Under the pieces are notes generated by a model. That model ran no database searches, was not told where the DNA came from, and worked only from the letters and a program-made list of their open reading frames with translations. This document shows, piece by piece, positions 1 through 4,400 of a stretch of DNA of 7,422 bases (positions are counted from its first letter, which is position 1; every line of letters starts with the position of its first letter). Both the position numbers and the translations under genes were made by a program. Source of the stretch: G020354085 sp964629975 (lineage in GTDB: Bacteria; Pseudomonadota; Gammaproteobacteria; Acidiferrobacterales; Sulfurifustaceae). Where the stretch lies: NCBI GenBank assembly GCA_964629975.1, contig CAZVUN010000139.1:1-7422 (forward strand), in the 5' to 3' direction.

Positions 1-170
1 GTGCGCCCGTGGCGGCCGGGACCGGTCCCGACTCCGTCGCGATCGACCCGAGCGGAAAATTCGCCTACGTGACTAATTTCGATTCCGATAACCTGTCGGC
101 CTACGCCATCAACGCCACCACCGGCGCGCTCACGAGCCTCGGTGCGCCCGTGGCGGCCGGGACCGGTCCC
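1..170 (+). repeat. Exact 29-base direct repeat inside the propeller gene
   Basis: Bases 1-29 and 142-170 are identical over 29 bases, 141 bases (exactly 47 codons) apart, and both encode the APVAAGTGP blade junction. The copies diverge at the next base (30 G versus 171 C). This marks one blade period of the propeller at the DNA level. Because the window starts inside the first copy, the left edge of the repeat unit cannot be seen. Confidence 0.85.
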
Positions 171-203
171 CGTTCCATCACCACCACCGGCACGATCCAG
201 TAA
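1..203 (+). CDS. Beta-propeller repeat protein (YncE/lactonase-like), C-terminal fragment
   Basis: Only the last 66 codons are present, read in the frame that starts at base 3; the 5' part lies outside the window and the stop is TAA at 201-203. The fragment contains one complete 47-residue repeat with the pattern GTGPDSVAIDPSGKFAYVTN, then a loop, then SAYAINATTGALTSLG, and begins a second copy (VAAGTGPRSI) before ending in TTTGTIQ. The alternation of a 'D-P-S-G-K-F-A-Y-V-(T/A)-N' strand pair with a 'Y-x-I-(N/D)-x-x-T-G-x-L' strand pair is typical of one blade in the YncE / 7-bladed lactonase beta-propeller families. Such proteins are often exported and act as binding scaffolds; no catalytic residue can be identified in this piece, so substrate and function are unknown. 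The repeat match is directly visible; the family call is from recognition of the pattern. The protein ends shortly after the start of a blade, as expected when the last strand closes the ring. Confidence 0.75.
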   Translation, partial: APVAAGTGPDSVAIDPSGKFAYVTNFDSDNLSAYAINATTGALTSLGAPVAAGTGPRSITTTGTIQ

Positions 204-216
204 ACCTTGTCAGTGA

Positions 217-270
217 GTCGGCCCGCCCAGTCACGAAGCCCCACCTGTGCGCGGCTTCGTCCGCGCCGAC
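217..270 (+). terminator. Stem-loop after the propeller gene, possible terminator
   Basis: Thirteen bases after the TAA stop, GTCGGC (217-222) can pair with GCCGAC (265-270). Inside it, ACGAAGCC (233-240) pairs with GGCTTCGT (253-260) as a perfect 8-bp stem around a 12-base loop. There is no T tract directly after the structure, so it is not a textbook intrinsic terminator. It could still be a transcript 3' end, a Rho-associated structure or an mRNA-stabilising hairpin. Position and pairing are seen in the sequence; the terminator role is inferred. Confidence 0.4.
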
Positions 271-345
271 AGAGGCGCCGTTTGCTAGTTGTAAGGAAGG
301 AACGCTCACCTCCCTTCACTTTCATCAAAGACAGGACCCCCGCCC

Positions 346-524
346 ATGAAATCCTTCCGACACGTCGCTATTGGCAGGTCTGTAAGTTCTGGCCTCAAGG
401 CCGTGCGTGAGGCGTTCGCCGAGAACTCCGCGGCGACATCGGCGTTGGGCACCGGAACGTTGCCTTCTCCTTGGAGGAATCGTCATACGCCATCACGGTG
501 GTGCACGGGATAGCCGTGGGTTGA
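346..524 (+). pseudogene. Possible frameshifted small gene or remnant upstream of vapB
   Basis: ATG at 346 opens a 55-codon frame beginning MKSFRHVAIGRSVSSG and ending at TAG 511-513. Its later part (from about residue 35, proline/arginine/tryptophan-rich) looks unlike a folded protein. In a second frame, 411-524 is open for 37 codons after a TGA at 408-410 and reads GDIGVGHRNVAFSLEESS followed by YAITVVHGIAVG, then TGA. That second piece has the feel of a beta-strand C-terminus, faintly like the last strands of ParE/RelE-fold toxins. One reading is a small gene broken by a frameshift between about 411 and 480; another is chance open frames. The ATG has only a weak upstream purine stretch. 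I cannot assign a function. Confidence 0.15.
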
Positions 525-549
525 TTCCGGCCCGGCCGGGTATTACTCT
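521..549 (+). promoter_or_regulatory. Candidate promoter for vapBC with overlapping inverted repeats
   Basis: TTGATT (521-526) followed 17 bases later by TACTCT (544-549) is a moderate sigma70-like pair, ending 30 bases before the vapB ATG. The spacer contains the perfect palindrome CCCGGCCGGG (531-540). Immediately downstream lies another palindrome, CTGGCCAG (548-555), alternatively pairable as TTACT/AGTAA (543-547 with 554-558). AbrB-fold antitoxins usually bind inverted repeats overlapping their own promoter, so these palindromes are plausible operator sites for the VapB-VapC complex. The elements are visible; their use is inferred. Confidence 0.35.
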
Positions 550-579
550 GGCCAGTAAGAATCCACCGGGGTCATCGCC

Positions 580-804
580 ATGCGCATCACCAGCAAAGGT
601 CAAGTCACCATCCCGCTCGACATTCGCGAAAAGGCCGGGTTGCTTCCGAACACCGAGGTCGAATTCGCGGTACGGGGCAAGGTCGTCGTGCTGCGCAAGA
701 CCGGCAAGGCACCGCGGCGCGGACGCCGGCTGGTCGCGCTCATGCGCGGCAAGGGCACCAAGCGCATGACGACCGACGAGATCATGGCCCTCACGCGCGG
801 TTGA
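580..804 (+). CDS. vapB: VapB-type antitoxin, SpoVT-AbrB (AbrB/MazE-fold) DNA-binding protein
   Basis: A 74-residue protein. Residues 1-42 form a swapped-hairpin AbrB-type DNA-binding domain: the signature MRITSKGQVTIPLDIREKAG at 1-20 (T-S-K-G-Q-V-T-I-P, then R16) is diagnostic, followed by the L-P-N-T-E-V-E-F strand and the strand K34-VVVLRK. A basic stretch at residues 40-50 (K/R-rich, APRRGRR) leads to a C-terminal tail with M63-TTDEIMALTRG, the conserved short helix that in this family contacts and blocks the toxin. It should neutralise the VapC encoded 10 bases downstream and repress its own promoter, usually as a complex with the toxin. The ATG at 580 is chosen because the domain begins right there; the Shine-Dalgarno is poor (CGGGGT, about 7 bases upstream). 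Length and domain order fit a complete, ordinary antitoxin. The AbrB-fold assignment is very secure; the vapB name rests on the partner being a PIN protein. Confidence 0.93.
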   Translation: MRITSKGQVTIPLDIREKAGLLPNTEVEFAVRGKVVVLRKTGKAPRRGRRLVALMRGKGTKRMTTDEIMALTRG

Positions 805-814
805 CGGCCCCGCC

Positions 815-1219
815 ATGGCGGGTGTGCTGGTGGACAGCAATGTCATCCTCGACGTCGTCAACGAGGATGCGAAATGGCTTGCCTGGTCGAGCGCTCAGCT
901 CGAGCGCCTGGCGGAAACGCACACGCTGGTCATCAACCCGATCATCTACAGCGAGGTCTCCATCGGTTTCGACCGCATCGAGGACCTCGATCGGGCCTTG
1001 CCGGCAGAGTACTTTCGTCGCGAACCGTTGCCGTGGGAAGCAGGCTTCCTGGCGGGCAAGTGCTTCCTCAAGTACCGCAAGTCCGGGGGCGCACGGCGTT
1101 CGCCGTTGCCCGATTTCTTCATCGGGGCGCACGCGGCGTGCAGGGGCTTGGCCCTGCTGACGCGCGACGCCAGGCGCTACAAGACCTATTTTCCGAAGCT
1201 TGCGCTGATAGCACCCTGA
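815..1219 (+). CDS. vapC: VapC-type toxin, PIN-domain ribonuclease
   Basis: A 134-residue single PIN domain, normal length for VapC. The four acidic metal-binding positions of the family are visible: D7 in VLVDSNVILD, E47 in NPIIYSEVSIGF, D100 in SPLPDFFIGAHA, and D118 in LLTRDARRYKTYFP. The Asn at 9 and the Thr-Arg-Asp ending are also typical. PIN toxins use Mg2+ or Mn2+ to cut RNA (known members cleave initiator tRNA, other tRNAs or the 23S sarcin-ricin loop); which target this one has cannot be read from the sequence. The start ATG lies 10 bases after the vapB stop with no clear Shine-Dalgarno, so translation probably depends on reinitiation after vapB, a common way to keep antitoxin in excess. 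No disrupting mutation is seen, so the toxin should be active. Stop is TGA at 1217-1219. Confidence 0.93.
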   Translation: MAGVLVDSNVILDVVNEDAKWLAWSSAQLERLAETHTLVINPIIYSEVSIGFDRIEDLDRALPAEYFRREPLPWEAGFLAGKCFLKYRKSGGARRSPLPDFFIGAHAACRGLALLTRDARRYKTYFPKLALIAP

Positions 1220-1229
1220 GCGTGGTTGA

Positions 1230-1259
1230 CCGGGCGCTGCGGATTTCCGCGGCAGCCGG
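1230..1259 (+). terminator. Stem-loop after vapC, possible transcript end
   Basis: Ten bases after the vapC stop, CCGG (1230-1233) pairs with CCGG (1256-1259). After a 2-base internal loop, GCTGCGG (1236-1242) pairs with CCGCGGC (1247-1253, including one G-U pair) around the 4-base loop ATTT. No T tract follows, so intrinsic termination is doubtful. Its position right after the toxin gene makes it a plausible 3'-end structure for the vapBC message. Role inferred. Confidence 0.3.
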
Positions 1260-1310
1260 CGATCTGCACCGCAACCGCGGCAGGAAGCCGCCGTCGCCCC
1301 GATGCGGGCG

Positions 1311-1340
1311 TTGACGCTGCGCATCCCCCGGTCGTAGCCT
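1311..1340 (+). promoter_or_regulatory. Candidate sigma70-like promoter for the A2M-pbpC operon
   Basis: TTGACG (1311-1316) matches the -35 consensus at five of six positions. An 18-base spacer leads to TAGCCT (1335-1340), a weak -10 with three matches. This would place the transcript start about 60 bases before the ATG at 1406. It is the best promoter-like pair in the 186-base gap after vapC, and a gene switched separately from the toxin-antitoxin pair would need one here. Based on sequence match only. Confidence 0.35.
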
Positions 1341-1405
1341 GCCCGGCGTGACCGGCGGCAATCGCCCCGGCGCACGGACAACGACGCCAACGGGAGGGAA
1401 GCGTC

Positions 1406-4400
1406 ATGTGGCAAGGCGCGCGCTGGGTCATCGGGTTGGCCGCATTGCTGGCGGGATGGCCGGGGCCGCTGCGGGCCGCCGATCCGCAGGTCGAGTTCTT
1501 CTCCCCGCAGGGCGCGGTCAAGGGCGTGCGCCAGGTGGCCGTGCGCTTCAATGCGCCGATCGTGCCGTTCGGCGACCCGCGCCTCCTCGAGCCGTTCGAC
1601 ATCGAGTGCGCCGAGGCGGGCACGGCGCGCTGGGCGGATGCGCGCAACTGGGTGTTCGATTTCGCGCGCGACCTGCCGGCCGGCGTGTCCTGCACGTTTC
1701 GCCTCAAGGCCGGCCTCACGACGCTCGACGGCCGACCCGTCACCGGGCCGCGCGAGTTCCGCTTCACCACCGGCGGCCCCGCGATCCGCCACAAGCTGCC
1801 GTACGAGGGCGGCTACATCGACGAGGAGCAGGTGTTCATCCTCGGCCTCGACGCCCCGGCCGACGCCGAGTCGGTGCGCCGGCACGCGTGGTGCGACATC
1901 GAAGGCATTCAGGAAAAGGTCGGCGTGCGCCTGCTCGGGGCGGCGGAGCGCCGCGAGCTGTTTGAGCACCGGCGCGAGCTGTTCGATCCGTTGATCCGCG
2001 CGCTCATCGTCCGCCCGCGCGACGGCGCCATCGGCGGCGTGCTCGATACGCGCGAGGTGCTGAAAGGTTCGGCGATCGAGAAGATGGTGACCGAGCCCGA
2101 GGGCTCGCCGATCGTGCTGCTCGCCTGCCAGCGCCGTCTGCCGAACGATGCGCAGCTGCGGCTGGTGTGGGGCGCGGGCATCCGCACGCTGACCGGCATC
2201 GCCACCACCACCGAGCAGCGGCTCGCCTACCGGGTGCGGCCGCGCTTCGAGGCGAGCTTTCACTGCGAGCGCGTGAACGCCGATGCCGACTGCATCCCGG
2301 TGTTGCCGATGACGCTCTCGTTCAATGCCCCGGTGGCGCGCGAGCTGGCCGCTCGCATCACGCTCACCGGCGCGGACGGCACGCGCTACGCACCGGAAGA
2401 GGTCGCGCAGCGGCAGGACCCGGTGGTCAACAGCGTGAGCTTCCTTGGCCCGTTTCCGGAGAAGGCCAGGCTCACCCTCACGCTGCCGGCGAATCTGCGC
2501 GACGACGCCGGGCGCAACCTGGTCAACGCCGACATCTTCCCGCTCACGGTGCAGACCGACGAGTACCCGCCGCTTGCCAGGTTCCCGGCGCGCTTCGGCA
2601 TCCTCGAGCGCAACGCCGACGCCACGCTGCCGGTGACGGTGCGCAACCTTGAGGCGCAGCTCGACCTCACGCTGCAGAAGGTGTTCGGGCCGGAACCGTC
2701 CGGTCTCGGCGAGAAGCTCAAACGCTCGTGGCAGTCGCTCCTCGGCAGGCGCGACGACAGCGTCACGGGCAGTGCGCTGCGCATCGCCAAGGGCGAGGAG
2801 GGCGAGATCATCGCGTGGCTGCGGCGCGTGTACGCCCACCCCCACCCGCAGGGCAGCGCGTCATTGTTCGCGGACCTCCCGGGCGATGCGCTCAAGAAAT
2901 TCACGCTGCCCAAGCCGGGCGGCGAGCGCGCCTTCGAGGTCATCGGCATCCCGCTCAAGGCGCCCGGCTTCTACGTGGTCGAGCTGGCGAGCCCGCGCCT
3001 GGGAGCGGCCCTGCACGGCAAGCCCGAACCGTACTACGTACAGACCGCCGCGCTCGTCACCAATCTCTCGGTGCACCTGAAGCTCGGGCGCGAGTCCTCG
3101 CTCGTGTGGGTCACGGCGCTCGACACGGCGCGGCCGGTCGGCGATGCCGCGGTCGAGGTGCGCGACTGCGCGGGAAAGGTGCATTGGGCGGGCAAGACCG
3201 ACGCGCAGGGCATCGCGCGCATCGCGCAGGCGTTGCCGGCGGTGCACACGCTGCCCAGCTGCTTCGGCGACTGGGACCGCAAGTACTTCGTCACCGCGCG
3301 CACCGAGGATGACTTCAGTTTCGTGCTGTCGGACTGGAACGAGGGCATCACGCCGTGGCGTTTCCAGTTGCCGACCGCGAGCGACGCGGGCCCGACCGTC
3401 GCGACCACGGTGTTCGCGCGCACGCTGCTGCGCGCCGGCGAGACCGTGCACATGAAGCATTTCGTCCGGCAGCAGACCGGCCGGGGCGTTGGCCTGATCG
3501 ACAAGGCGAGGCTCCCGCCGCGCCTCGAAATCCGCCACCTGGGCAGCGATCAGACCTACGAGCAGCCGCTCACCTGGGACGCGCAGGGCATTGGCGAATC
3601 GGTGTGGACCGTGCCGCGCGACGCCAGGCTCGGCACCTACCAGGTCCGTCTCGTGAGTGGCGACAAACCCGCCACGCGCCGGGGGCGCGCCGCCGCCGAG
3701 GAACCGATCACGCGCATGAGCGGCAGCTTCCGCGTGGAGGAGTTCCGCGTGCCGGTCATGAAGGCAAGCGTGCAGCCGCTCGCCACCCCGCTCGTCAACG
3801 CGCGCAGCGCGCAGCTCGACGTGCAGCTCCATTACCTCTCGGGCGGCGGCGCGGGCGGCGCCGAGGTGAAGGTGCGCGCGCTGGTGCAGCCGAAGACGCT
3901 GTCGTTCCCGGACTACGAGGGCTTCGTGTTCGCCAACGGCACGGTCGCGGAAGGCCGCGAGCGCCGGGAGCGCCCGCGCGGGTACGCCGGCGACTACGAG
4001 CTCGACGACGGCGAAGGCGAGCCGGAGGAGGGTCCGGCCCGGCCCGGCGGCGCCCGCGTGCTCGCCACCCAAACCGTCACGCTCGACGCCGCCGGCGCTG
4101 CGCGCGTGACGCTCGACAAGCTGCCGAAGGCCGACACGCCCCAGGACGTTCAGGCCGAGGTCGAATACAGCGACCCGAACGGCGAGGTGCTCACCACCAG
4201 CACGCGCCTCGCGCTGTGGCCGGCCAACGTCGTGCTCGGCCTCAAGCCCGACGGCTGGGCGGCGGCCAAGGACAAGGTGCGCTTGCACGCCGTGGTGCTC
4301 GGGCTCGACGGGCAGCCGCGCGCCAATGTGGCGGTCCAGCTCGATCTGCTCGCGCGCAGCTACTACGCGCACCGCAAGCGCCTGATCGGCGGCTTCTATG

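Larger units (their letters stand above)
204..579. other. Intergenic region between propeller gene and vapB
   Basis: This 376-base stretch has no convincing intact gene. It contains the stem-loop at 217-270, a candidate small broken reading frame at 346-524, and a candidate promoter at 521-549. Several reading frames are open across it on both strands, but none has a recognisable product together with a good ribosome-binding site. The stretch is less GC-rich and less codon-biased than the A2M gene downstream. I saw no tRNA, rRNA fragment, transposase piece, terminal inverted repeat or CRISPR-like repeat in it. Confidence 0.6.

Noticed and set aside
101..328. A 75-codon - strand frame over the propeller 3' end and hairpin
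   Set aside because: It covers the reverse of the propeller coding sequence and the stem-loop, with no recognisable product.
204..579. Search for tRNA, IS ends, att sites or CRISPR repeats in the longest non-coding stretch
   Set aside because: No cloverleaf-like pattern, terminal inverted repeat, target-site duplication or regularly spaced repeat could be seen.
407..769. A 120-codon + strand frame overlapping vapB
   Set aside because: It overlaps most of the clear AbrB-fold antitoxin in another frame, is Arg/Ser/Pro-rich and starts with GTG lacking a Shine-Dalgarno.
1290..1312. Small hairpin CGCCC/GGGCG upstream of the A2M promoter
   Set aside because: Only 5 bp, and GC-rich short inverted repeats are frequent by chance in DNA of this composition.
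791..2845. A 684-codon open frame on the - strand covering vapC and the A2M start
   Set aside because: It runs through the vapC gene, the intergenic gap and the A2M 5' part without any recognisable domain; composition is that of a shadow frame.
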